NCBI GenBank assembly: GCA_003342895.1
Contig: PTFA01000050.1
Span: 1,292,968 to 1,356,967 of the forward strand
Direction: 5' to 3'
From: Casuarius casuarius
Lineage: Eukaryota > Chordata > Aves > Casuariiformes > Casuariidae
DNA length: 64,000 nt
The notes beneath the pieces were generated by a model that was given only the letters and a program-made list of their open reading frames with translations, was not told where the DNA came from and ran no database searches. Positions 51,241 through 60,718 of this stretch are shown here, one piece after another. The position numbers and the translations under genes were made by a program. The number at the start of each line of letters is the position of its first letter. Within the stretch, counting starts at the first letter, position 1.

Positions 51241-51620
51241 TGATTTTCGGGGCGGTTCAGAGGAAGCAGTAATTGTGGGGCCCGAGGGAGCTTTTGCTGT
51301 AGGTAGCCCCGACCCGGGGCCCGGGCTGCATCCCTAAGGGCAAGGGAGGGAGCTTCTCTGGCAAGGTCCTCTGTGTCCCCGAGGCACNGGAGGCCACGAG
51401 CCCTCTCCCTGTGGGCTCTGCGGAGAGCTCTGGCGCGGGGAAAAGGAGCAAGGGGAAAATGGGGGGGGCAAGCCGGGGAGAGGGACGTGCCCCCAGGAAC
51501 GGCTGCTTCCCAGGGGCAATCGCGTTGCCCGTTTTGTCNGGGTGGGTGTACGGGGGCGTTGGGAGGAGGCTCTGCAAGGTCGCGAATCCCCCTGCTCTCC
51601 CCGTCATCCCTCGGCAGATT
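51241..51620. other. GC/CpG-rich islet
   Basis: Roughly 380 bases of GC-rich DNA with two ambiguous bases (51387, 51539). Several overlapping frames of 95 to 130 codons stay open on both strands, which points to base composition rather than coding. It contains a G-quadruplex motif listed separately. Confidence 0.45.
51452..51484 (+). other. G-quadruplex motif
   Basis: Four G runs of at least three bases (51452-51455, 51461-51468, 51475-51478, 51482-51484) are separated by loops of 5, 6 and 3 bases. This satisfies the usual G3+N1-7 rule on the + strand. Such motifs often mark regulatory DNA and also hinder sequencing. Confidence 0.7.
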
Positions 51621-52970
51621 ATTTCCTTACAGTGGGGCAGGGAAGGCACCTTGGCTGTAAGGATTATGCTACAGCTTTCATTGTTTTGGATGCCTACTGT
51701 AGCCTTCCTATGAGAAGATTACTGTGCCAGGCTGCTCTTCGCATGCATATGAAAATACACTTTGTATTTTCAGGGAGAAAATACTGTTAAATGGCGTGTT
51801 GGAGGATGGTGGTGGGCTTGTATCTCTGAAAAAGAAAAGAAATCCAAAACCTCTCTTGGAGCAAAATATTTGTTTCTTGAATGTAATTATAAATGTCATT
51901 GTACATTCTTCCTGACTTCGATGCTTATCTTGAAGAGTTCAGTGAAAATAAATTGTTTTCATGAAAGCAGAGAAGCTATTTGATAAACACACTGTCTCAG
52001 AAAATTGTTCCTGAAGCAGAGGTCGTTCTCTCACTTTAAAAGAAAGAGAATATGTTTTAGAAAACAACCCAGGCAGCAGAAATAAACATTTTTTGTTTCA
52101 GTCAATTCATTTTAAAAGGCAATGTGTAAATCGCATGGAAAATTCTGCATTGATGGTTTTGACTGCTGTAGAACCCTGGAATAAATGGAGTCGAAATGGG
52201 CTTATATTGAAGAACATTGTATTTAGTAGCAAGTTGCTGTGTTATTTTAGTACTGATTTTCTAGATTTGGTTTTGTGATCAGATGTTTTATTAAATATTA
52301 GCAATTCATGGAAGAGAGGGTTGCTTCTTAAAAACATCTTGACATGTACTGTTTATGAGCTTGGGGAAATAGTCTTGAGAACTGGGTGAAATCTGTTTTC
52401 AGCTTTCGAATGTAGAAAACCCAGTCCACGGGAGCATCAAAAGCAAAGCTCNACTCTATAAAACTAAGTTTATGCCTCCTGCAGGAAAGCATAGCAGTTT
52501 GTTTTGGAGATGTTATTGTGCTCCCTAGATCACACTTCTAGCAATCTGTGTGTTAATTTTTAATCTGATGCACTATGCATGTGTCTGTTACCAAGCCCCA
52601 AACTCGTAAGTAACTTTGTAAGTACGAGTACTTAAAAAAAAGTTGTATTTTCTAATTCTCACCTAGAATCTTACTGCTATTAATACCCGAGTTATTAAAA
52701 ATGTATGCTCTCAGAAGACTACGGCATTAATTAGGAGACCTAAAAGGATAACTGAGGACGCCTTGGGAAGACTCCTTCCAGTTATTGGATGGATCTGATC
52801 TATCCCAATAAAGTTGCGTTGCTACAGTCTCACCAAATGTGGATGAATTTTTGTACATTTTCACATATTCTCTAGCATTGATCACTAATTATTTTGTGTT
52901 TTAACCCATGCTGGCACAAGGCGACATCACGATAAGGTGCTTTCACATTAGACAGGGACCTCAGAGCAGC
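51621..52970. other. Intergenic DNA, no gene seen
   Basis: AT-rich non-coding sequence. No open frame over about 82 codons and nothing recognisable except the alternative inverted repeats at 52602-52644. Confidence 0.65.
52602..52644. repeat. Overlapping, mutually exclusive inverted repeats
   Basis: ACTCGTA (52602-52608) pairs with TACGAGT (52623-52629). TAAGTAC (52619-52625) pairs with GTACTTA (52628-52634), with an outer AACTTT/AAAGTT pair (52612-52617 and 52639-52644). The two 7-bp stems share bases and cannot form together. The stems are short and this may be chance in AT-rich DNA. Confidence 0.4.
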
Positions 52971-52974
52971 AGCC

Positions 52975-53335
52975 TGACATTTGTTACCTCTTCCCGCAGC
53001 AGAACAGCGGGAGCAGGAGATGGGTGCGGGGAGCAGGAGGTGCCGGCAAGCGGCCAGCCCTGCCCAGCGAGACGGAGAGTGAGGCTCGTCGTCCCGGACA
53101 GGTCAGCCCTTGCTTCCCTGGCAGCGCTGGGGCTCAGCACCTCAGCATCTGTTCAGTGGCAGCGGCCTTTTAGCTCGAGTCCCCGCGGCGTCTCATCGAG
53201 TCCATCGCCGGCTTCCAGGCAGCCGTCTCAGCCCGTCCGTTCCACGCCAGCAGCGACGGCTGCGGCTGCGGTCCCGGAGGGTCTCTGCGACACCACTTCC
53301 ACGGCTCCCTGCTGCAGACGTAAGGCTTATACGTA
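52975..53335. other. GC/CpG-rich islet with a splice-site-like pair
   Basis: A GC-rich block with a + frame of 142 codons (52908-53336), rich in Ser, Ala, Pro and Arg and without a recognisable domain. TTACCTCTTCCCGCAG ending at 52999 looks like a splice acceptor and CGGACAG|GTCAGC at 53101/53102 like a donor, which would define a 102-base exon on +. Without transcript evidence this remains a weak candidate for a non-coding or lineage-specific exon. Confidence 0.25.
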
Positions 53336-54519
53336 ACCTTTCTCATCTGGAGAGACTGTTCTCNGTCTCTCACTAAGACTTTTCAGATAAGTTTCATTAA
53401 AATAATTCTTTCAGTAATTAGATCTGGTTCTATTGTAAAATGAAAGTTTCTGCCTGACAAGTTCCCTTAGACTCGCACAGAAATGTAAAGACATTTGAGG
53501 AGAATGTGGATTGCTCCTGATGGACACATGCATTTCTTTCTGTAGGCCTTGTCCTTGTAAATTCCCTTTAAAAAGTACGTGCCGGTAGCTTTTTTTCTCT
53601 CTTTTAATAATTCTTTTAGTTTAAATTCAACAAGTGCATGAACGGGGAGAGGGCCAGGGGAAAAAAACCCAAAGAGAAACATACCTCACAGCTTCCACAG
53701 CTTTCTATCAACAGATGATGTAAAAGCAAACTGTGTGCACAGAACCACCTCTGAGCAAGTTTGCCTGTCTTGCTTGGAAATGGCATCCCTGAAAAAAGGA
53801 ACACATTGCGACATTTTCTTAGCTTCGGTTAACGCATTTATTCTTTAATGCTGATTCTAGCAAGGACACTGTTCCAGTCATTGTTCTCGTAAAGAAGTTA
53901 ATTTTTCTATTCCTGGACAGTTCCTTTTCTGCTTTCAGTGCGGCAATCAGTTTGTTTTTCAGCACGGTCTTTATCGCACAATAACTGTGTACTAGTATGT
54001 CAGGATACTGTAACGCTGCAGTCAATAGCAACAGGATACTCACTCTGCCAAAAAGTAATGCTATAGTGCCCATTACACACCGGCTCTTCCGGAGGGCTGT
54101 GGAGTACTTCTGCTTAAAGTGACAGGGACCTTTTCACTGTAAGATAGTTCAACCGCATTCGTGNTTGTCTCTGCTCTGTAAACAGCCTGTGTACTTGAAT
54201 ACTTCTTTTTCTGCTAAAATATGGTCAAAATTGTGAGTTATGCATTGAAGTGGTGAAATACTTCAGTTAAAGCAGGGGACTTTGACATTCTACAAAGACA
54301 TTGAAGCTGGCACTTGTAGATGTTTGAAGAGCTTAATAATTTTGTTTTCCCAGTTTCACAAACTTCTGCACTTCCTGACTTGGGCCCAAAAGCAACAGAA
54401 TTTTCACAAACCAAGAACTTCCAGTTGTGGTTTTTTCCTGCAGCACTCTGCACTTGTATTTTTAAATAATGATTTGTACTTTTAAGGAGAGACTATAGAA
54501 NGATAGTTGTTTTCTATGC
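53336..54519. other. Intergenic DNA, no gene seen
   Basis: AT-rich non-coding sequence with only short, unrecognised open frames. Confidence 0.65.
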
Positions 54520-54699
54520 ATTGATCTCCAGTGGCAGGTTAGCGCTTCTCGTTTTGGAGGTGCAGCAGCTGAGGGCTCAGCTGGCAGCCAGGCGCTTTCC
54601 CATCGGCCAGCCCCCGATCGCCCGGCCGCTCCGAGGCCGGCCGCGTGCCCCCGTGCTGCTGCAAACACGGGCAGTGACCAGTAAGCNCTTATTGATCTC
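54520..54699. other. GC-rich block flanked by 9-bp direct repeats; candidate insertion
   Basis: ATTGATCTC occurs at 54520-54528 and again at 54691-54699. The 162 bases between are CpG-rich while the flanks are AT-rich. Just inside the flanks the two ends resemble each other in direct orientation: CAGTGGCAGGTTAGCGCTT at the left and CAGTGACCAGTAAGCNCTT at the right, matching at 14 of 19 positions with one N. The layout is like an insertion with terminal direct repeats and a target-site duplication, or a tandem duplication later split. No known element was recognised. Confidence 0.4.
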
Positions 54700-55080
54700 T
54701 GCTTGAGATAGTTGCTGAGAAATGGAGATATCAAAGAATATTTGATCTGAATTAATGCCAAAAACAAAAGTTTTTTTTCCTTTACTGACTCTTATATATA
54801 TAAGATATTCGTGCCTGTATGATCACTTAGAAATACTAACTGACCCTAAAATCTGATGCGAAGGGGACTTAATGAATTAATATGGTGTTAATTTTACATT
54901 TTCTTAGCCAAAAGTTACTGCTGTAGTTGTTGCTCCAAGGGGTGAGGCAAAATATTATTGATTCTCAGCAGCTGTGCTTGATAAGCAGACTATAGGCCTA
55001 ATTCAAAGCCCATTGCAATCAATTAAGGGGATTTCCTATTGATCCTAGGAGGTTTCCGATGATTTTCTGAAGCAGAGCTG
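54700..55080. other. Intergenic DNA, no gene seen
   Basis: AT-rich sequence between two GC-rich islets, with a short TATATATA tract near 54793. Nothing recognisable. Confidence 0.6.
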
Positions 55081-55450
55081 GTTGGTGCCGTATCTTTGTC
55101 TTCGCCTCCCGCATCCCGTTCTTTGTGCTTCGTGTCCTTCCCCCCGCGCAGCTGCTCGGGGAGGCCCAGGACACCCAGCGGGTGACGGCAGGCANGGAGC
55201 GCTTTCCCATCTTCTCGTGTTCCGCCCCGTCCCCGAGGTCCCTTCCCGGCGCTGCTGAAGATCGCCGGATAAAACAATTGAGCTGTAGACACTAAACGCA
55301 GTCCCTTCCCGTGCCCTCGTGCGTCCGAAGGAACTTGCCAGGCACGTGTGGAAGCCGCTAGGCCCGGAGCGCTGGCGCTCGCCGGTTTCCGGACGGCAGT
55401 GAGAACTCGCGTGTGCCCGTTTCCCCGTCGCACGTGACCGATTCACCGCG
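55081..55450. other. GC/CpG-rich islet
   Basis: About 370 bases rich in CpG with overlapping minus-strand frames of 129 to 136 codons and no recognisable protein. It lies about 3 kb before TOX3 exon 1 and may be an outlying part of its regulatory region. Confidence 0.4.
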
Positions 55451-56159
55451 AGGCAATTCCTGCTCTTGCACCGGGAAAGCAGTCTGAGTGCTCTTAATGG
55501 CTTTTAAAACTGAACTGTGATGATGAGTCAGAGGAAAGTGTAGCTGAAGATGGAACAAAGTCACGGTTTGTGTGTTACGGGCTGAATCATAATTGTTGGC
55601 GTTAGAGGACACGTGTTTGAATCCTAATGGAACAGNGCTTTGCAGAAAGTCCCTTCCAAACCGAGGCTGGCCGGTACCGGGGCACTGCTGGAGCATCCCA
55701 CGTGCTGCAGGTAAACGCTTACTTACTGACAACCACACTGACGTCATGTGTATGGATTTAAGTGTGGCAGAAATTATTTAAGTTTACTTACTTAATAAGC
55801 TAAATTGAAGAGGTGTTGAGAAAGGAAAACACACCTGCCTAGTTTGTGAGACTGCCAAATTGTCTCTGGAATAACATAACATAAAACACAATATTTTGTT
55901 TAAAGAGAAAAGCCAATTAGCATACATTTCTCAGTTTCTCTTCTCCTTTTCATAAAAGTGCTCACTGATCTCATTGCAGTCCTACTAGTGCCATGCAAGA
56001 CTGAATTTTGACGCTTGGTAGGGCTGCCATACCTAGATTATGGTCAGGAACTGGAATTTCTTTTGTTTGGAAAATCACCAGATTTCTACATTGTGGTTCT
56101 ATAAGTGCATTACAAGCCTGCATTTCAAAACTTGTCCCCAAATAGTATTTTGAGGGATG
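55451..56159. other. Intergenic DNA, no gene seen
   Basis: AT-rich sequence upstream of TOX3 with only short unrecognised frames. Confidence 0.6.
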
Positions 56160-56330
56160 TGTTTTACTTAGCTGGGAGAGCGGCGCTGGCCGGCAGCGCG
56201 GGGCGAGCTCCGCCGCTCGCGTCGGCCACGCATCAGCCCAGAGCCACCTGCTGCGTCGGCCTCCAACCTTTCTGGGGCTCCTCTCAAAGTGGCAGCGGGG
56301 CCAAACCCTAGGGCTGCGCTCGTTTGCTGC
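56160..56330. other. GC/CpG-rich islet
   Basis: About 170 bases of CpG-rich sequence about 2 kb upstream of TOX3 exon 1. No motif or open frame of interest. Confidence 0.4.
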
Positions 56331-56880
56331 TCATTCCTTACTCAGGCACTTTCCCTCTGAAGTCTCATTTCCGACCACGCTGTCTCTCTCGGGAGCCTAA
56401 GTAACTTTTGCCGCAGGTACGGGGGGTGCCTGCGAGGACGCCCTGGACCGTATGCTCCCCAACCGCTTCTCTTCTAGCAGCCCAGCGGATTTTACGTTTT
56501 GTTCATTTTGGTTAAAAACAGTTGACACTGACTGAATATGAAATTGGATGAAGTATCCGGCTGAATATGCATTTTTTTCTACCGAGGCATTCACCAGTTC
56601 ATACACATCTTTCTAGAAAGTTAGGCTATATGTGCTCCGGGTAAATACAGGTGCACATCCATGCTATGTTTAATTCTGCTCTTAGAGCAAAGCAGCACTT
56701 TAGAGAGCTTTCTTTGCTTTAAATGGTGACACTTTAGGATCAACATCCTCATTAAAGGTATCACTGATACTGTGAATTGGTCTCTCCTGCGCTGGCAGGA
56801 GCTATTTGTGCCACCGTAAATATAGGAGATAGGGTTTCTAGGAATGGAGCGGGGGAGCTGTTCACTTTCTACGCGTGTTG
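56331..56880. other. Upstream flank of TOX3, no gene seen
   Basis: Mostly AT-rich sequence between a small islet and the main CpG island. The evenly composed part at about 56640-56830 could be a conserved element, but nothing specific was recognised. Confidence 0.5.
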
Positions 56881-57596
56881 TGGTTGACACTGGTTGATCT
56901 GCAGTTTGCTCCCCGTCTCCGTGGCCGCGTGTGGCCGCACGGCGCGGGGCACCAGGGGTGGCTGCCGCGTCGCTGTAGGGACACCACGGCGGGGTGCAGC
57001 TGCGGGGAAGGGCTGGGTGCTTTCGCACAGCGAAGCCATGGGTAACCAACCGTCTTTGCTACTGCGCAACNGAACTGAGTCAACCAAAGACGGGCAGTGT
57101 GCGTGTCCCGCGGTGCTGGCACAGCCCTCCATCCCGGGGCAGTGCTCGTGTCCCGCAGCTTTTGAAGCCTGGAGGTGAAAGCACCTCTTCCTCCTCGTCT
57201 GCAAGGGCACAGGTCCCGCGCGGGGGGAAACGGCCTCTCCCGCTTTCTTAGTGCTTCCTTTAGAAGTTGTGGAGCGATAGGTGGGCACAGGCCGCCGGCC
57301 GGGCACCGCTCGCTGGGGTCACGCCGCGAGCACGACTGCCTGAGCCCCTCGGCTGGTCGCTCTTTACTCCGAGCGGTGCCCGATGCTGGGGGCGAGCGGG
57401 CCGGCTCCGCGGGCGGCTGCTCTCCTTTACAGTCCGACTCGAGACAGCGCGTTAGAGAGGGGGAAAAAAAAATTCCTTTCTTCTGCCACCGGCCTCGCAG
57501 GGCCGGGCAGCGGGGCGGCTCGGGGAGGTGCATTTCCCCCCCAAAAAGAGGCGCAAGGCGGGGGGCGGTGGCAGCGCCCGGCCCGGAGCCCTCCGC

Positions 57597-57619
57597 GGGA
57601 CGGGACGGGACGGGACGGG
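57597..57619 (+). repeat. (CGGGA)n pentamer, G-quadruplex motif at gap edge
   Basis: Five GGG runs separated by AC sit in nearly five CGGGA units, immediately before the N run. This satisfies the G-quadruplex rule with two-base loops. The true repeat length is unknown because the assembly stops inside it. Confidence 0.85.
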
Positions 57620-58229
57620 NNNNNNNNNNNNNNNNNNNNNNNNNNNNNNNNNNNNNNNNNNNNNNNNNNNNNNNNNNNNNNNNNNNNNNNNNNNNNNNNN
57701 NNNNNNNNNNNNNNNNNNNNNNNNNNNNNNNNNNNNNNNNNNNNNNNNNNNNNNNNNNNNNNNNNNNNNNNNNNNNNNNNNNNNNNNNNNNNNNNNNNNN
57801 NNNNNNNNNNNNNNNNNNNNNNNNNNNNNNNNNNNNNNNNNNNNNNNNNNNNNNNNNNNNNNNNNNNNNNNNNNNNNNNNNNNNNNNNNNNNNNNNNNNN
57901 NNNNNNNNNNNNNNNNNNNNNNNNNNNNNNNNNNNNNNNNNNNNNNNNNNNNNNNNNNNNNNNNNNNNNNNNNNNNNNNNNNNNNNNNNNNNNNNNNNNN
58001 NNNNNNNNNNNNNNNNNNNNNNNNNNNNNNNNNNNNNNNNNNNNNNNNNNNNNNNNNNNNNNNNNNNNNNNNNNNNNNNNNNNNNNNNNNNNNNNNNNNN
58101 NNNNNNNNNNNNNNNNNNNNNNNNNNNNNNNNNNNNNNNNNNNNNNNNNNNNNNNNNNNNNNNNNNNNNNNNNNNNNNNNNNNNNNNNNNNNNNNNNNNN
58201 NNNNNNNNNNNNNNNNNNNNNNNNNNNNN
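57620..58229. other. Assembly gap (610 N)
   Basis: Unsequenced bases inside the TOX3 CpG island, bounded on the left by CGGGA repeats and on the right, after about 28 bases, by a GGCCC-type pentamer repeat (58258-58285). Both favour polymerase stalling. The core promoter and most of the 5' UTR of TOX3 probably lie here. The stated gap length may be an estimate. Confidence 0.95.
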
Positions 58230-58357
58230 GGCCCTCGCCCCGCGCGCTCCTCGGGGAGCCCCGGCCCGGCCCGGCCCGGCCCGGGAGGCCCCGCGGCTGG
58301 ATCTATCGGCGCTCGCGGCGGCTTCTCCGGGCGCGCGGCTCGGGCCGAGGCGGCGGC
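58230..58357 (+). promoter_or_regulatory. TOX3: Probable 3' part of TOX3 5' UTR
   Basis: GC-rich leader immediately before the TOX3 start codon. It contains no upstream ATG. The frame of TOX3 is open through this stretch up to the gap, so the start is decided by similarity to the known TOX3 N-terminus and not by an upstream stop. Transcription start is not visible and may lie in the gap or within these 128 bases. Confidence 0.5.
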
Positions 58358-58459
58358 ATGGATGTACGCTTCTACCCCGCCGCGGCGGGCAGCGCGCTCC
58401 CCGGGGACCCCTCCAGCCTGGACTTCGCCCAGTGCTTGGGCTACTACGGCTACAACAAG
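58358..58459 (+). CDS. TOX3: TOX3, coding exon 1 (residues 1-34)
   Basis: TOX3 is a nuclear HMG-box protein that works as a transcriptional co-activator, notably in calcium-dependent transcription in neurons with CREB/CBP. It is a breast-cancer susceptibility gene in human. This exon encodes [11 protein letters not shown], then SALPG, then [18 protein letters not shown]. As I recall it, human TOX3 starts [20 protein letters not shown] and continues CLGYYGYSK, so nearly every residue agrees apart from a five-residue insertion and two substitutions. The ATG has G at -3 and +4, a good Kozak context. The last codon AAG is followed by GTGATT, a GT donor in phase 0, matching the human exon end before FGNNNN. 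This N-terminal part belongs to the transactivation region; the HMG box and the Gln-rich tail are encoded by exons beyond the window. Alternatives TOX, TOX2 and TOX4 begin differently. Confidence 0.93.
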
Positions 58460-59502
58460 GTGATTTCCGCGGCGGGGGGCGCGGCGCGGTGCGGGCTGGG
58501 CGCCGGGGCCCCGCGGAGCGGCCGCGCTGCCTTTGTGCGGGCGGCGGCGGCGCACGTGCGGCCCCGGCCGCGCTGCCCCGCGGGCGGCGGTCCCGGTTCG
58601 TGAAAACTGGGAGCAACTTCCCGGTGCGCCCGGTGCCGCGCCGGGGGCGGCGGGCGGCCGCGGCGGGAGTGAGCGCCCTGCGCGCCCGCCGGGCTGCGGC
58701 CGGGGGGGGTCGGAAAGTGCATCAAGTGCCAGCGCGGAGCCCGCGGAGCGCTCCGGGCTCACCGGGGTCGTCGGGGAGGTCGCGGTGCCGCTTGCGGCGT
58801 GTACTCGTGCCCCCCTTTTTGGAGCCGTGTGTAATCCACGGGATAAATGTTGCAGCCGGGAGCCACGGCCGCTCCCGGTGGCTGCCTTTATTTGCAGAAA
58901 CGCGTTTTAATAATAGCGAGATGATTTGTTTCCCAAATGACCGAAATCTGGGAAACGCAAAGTTACGAGTGACACCGTGACTCACGCTGCTTTGGAAAGG
59001 ACGGAGCTGTTTGCGCCGCGCCGTGTCAACAGCACCGCGAGCTGCCAGCGCCGGCCCCGCACCGCGCACAGAGCTGCCTTTCACGCCGCGCTTTCCGGGC
59101 GCCGCGTTCGTCCAGCCCTGGGGCCTTTGTGCGGCGCTGCGCGCGGGGCTGGGGCCGGGGAGGGTGCTGCACAGAGCCTGAGCTTGTCTCGAAATCCGCT
59201 GTTATACACTGGCGCCTAGAGAAAGTTTGGCGATACACAAAGATCACTCTCAGAGGGAGAAATAACGCGGGCGCAGATAAAGAGCAGCGGTAGCTGAAGA
59301 AAACTTTCTCCTGCAGAAATCGCTTCCGAGTGGATGTCGGGAGCGTGCTTTGCTTTGCTCTGTACAGTAATCGCGGCATCAGTTGCTGCAGCGTCCAAGC
59401 GCCGCAGCACCGGCTCGGGGGCTGCCTCGCTCCCGGAACGCCCGGCCCCGCTTCGGCGGGCGGCGCACGGCGGTGCTCGCGGGGCGCGCGGGGCGCCGGG
59501 CC

Positions 59503-59512
59503 GCGCATGCGC
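59503..59512. promoter_or_regulatory. Perfect NRF1-type palindrome
   Basis: GCGCATGCGC matches the NRF1 consensus exactly. This palindrome is strongly enriched in active CpG-island promoters and occurs rarely by chance. It lies 1.04 kb inside intron 1 at the downstream end of the CpG island, so it may mark a second TOX3 promoter or an antisense start. Confidence 0.55.
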
Positions 59513-60704
59513 TGTGCGCCGCGGCGGTTGGCGTGCGGCTTTGTTCGGCGTTCGTGCGGAGACACGGGAGCGTGAATTAGAGACGAAATGTCAGCCTTGA
59601 CTTTGACTGCTGCTGAGGACTTCAGGAGCTTTAAAATGCCTCGTAAATATTCACCCGTGTCTGATATGCCAACTGATTTTGGAAGCTTGCAGCGCTTGCT
59701 GACAGACAGCATGCTCGCTGTAAATTTCACTTATTCGGTAACTTTATTGTGTTATGCGTGGTATGCATGTATTTCAGGGTCTGTCGTAGCTTACTGTGCA
59801 AGTTCTTTTCGATTTTTTTTTTAATGTCCAAAATCCTGAATGGCTGCAAAACCAGAAGTTTATTGTGTTGGCCGACTTGCTGCAAATGCTCACGGAGTTA
59901 TCTATAACCTTTTGACTGTATTTCCCTTCCTCGTACAATGAGAACAGAGCATGCATTCAGAAAAAGGCAGAACTAACTAACTTTTGACCTATTGAANAAT
60001 GCAGTTCAGTTGCTCTGCTCCTCCTGAACATGATTTTGGCAAGTNTCTTGTAGGCCAGGCTTCCAATCTGTAGCAGAAAATATTTTAATGAAGAGTACAG
60101 CCTGTATCTGAGAGTTGATAAGAGATATCTTTGCGTATGCAGGGCCTGATCCCGAGCAAGCCGGTGCGCGTGCAGTGCTGTTGCTCCGAGTTCTCAGGCT
60201 CGGTGGGGAAAGCGATGGTGTGGTGCACAGGTGTTTCAAGGACAGAGGAGGCATCTGTGATTCAGTTCCTAGAAAGGAGGAGCTTAATTGCATAAATCTA
60301 ATGTCATCTTCTGTATTACTTATCATCTATTACTATATGAATCATTGCTAGTTTTTTTTTTAATTTAATGTAAGTTTATTTTGAAATCTTCCCCGACTTG
60401 CTTTCCATACAGTCTGTCCTTTTCCAGGAAAATAAATGATTACTGTGTTAGGCACTGAGATGGCCAGAAGGCGTAGAAACAGGAGCTGAAATATTTACTC
60501 CGCTGAAGTAAATGGGAGAAGCGTTATTGATTTCACTAGGGACAGAAGCACCTCCAGTCTCTCGGAAACTCGCTCGATGATCCTGCCCACCCATCCGTGC
60601 CTGCCGCATTGTTGGAGCCCGGCTCCGTTTCTCCTCGGGGTGGTGACATTGCCGGCAACAACGGCCGGGGAACGGGACGTGGCGTGGCAGGAGCAAACAC
60701 GCTG

Positions 60705-60718
60705 CGTGTGTGTGTGTG
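60705..60718. repeat. (GT)7 microsatellite
   Basis: Short pure GT repeat inside TOX3 intron 1. Simple sequence only. Confidence 0.85.

Larger units (their letters stand above)
56881..59560. promoter_or_regulatory. CpG island spanning the TOX3 5' end
   Basis: Dense CpG sequence surrounds TOX3 exon 1, starting about 1.5 kb before it and continuing about 1.1 kb into intron 1, interrupted by a 610-base gap. Vertebrate developmental regulators commonly have such extended islands at their promoters. Long open frames across the gap on both strands (up to 601 codons) exist only because N is translated as unknown residues and are not genes. Confidence 0.8.

Noticed and set aside
56862..58980. Very long open frames (up to 601 codons) on both strands across the gap
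   Set aside because: They exist only because the 610 N are read as unknown residues. Apart from the TOX3 exon nothing in them resembles a protein.
59588..59824. 78-codon + frame starting MSALTLTAAEDF as an alternative TOX3 N-terminus
   Set aside because: No resemblance to any TOX-family N-terminus I know. A donor-like site exists, but there is no other support; kept only as part of the second-promoter finding.
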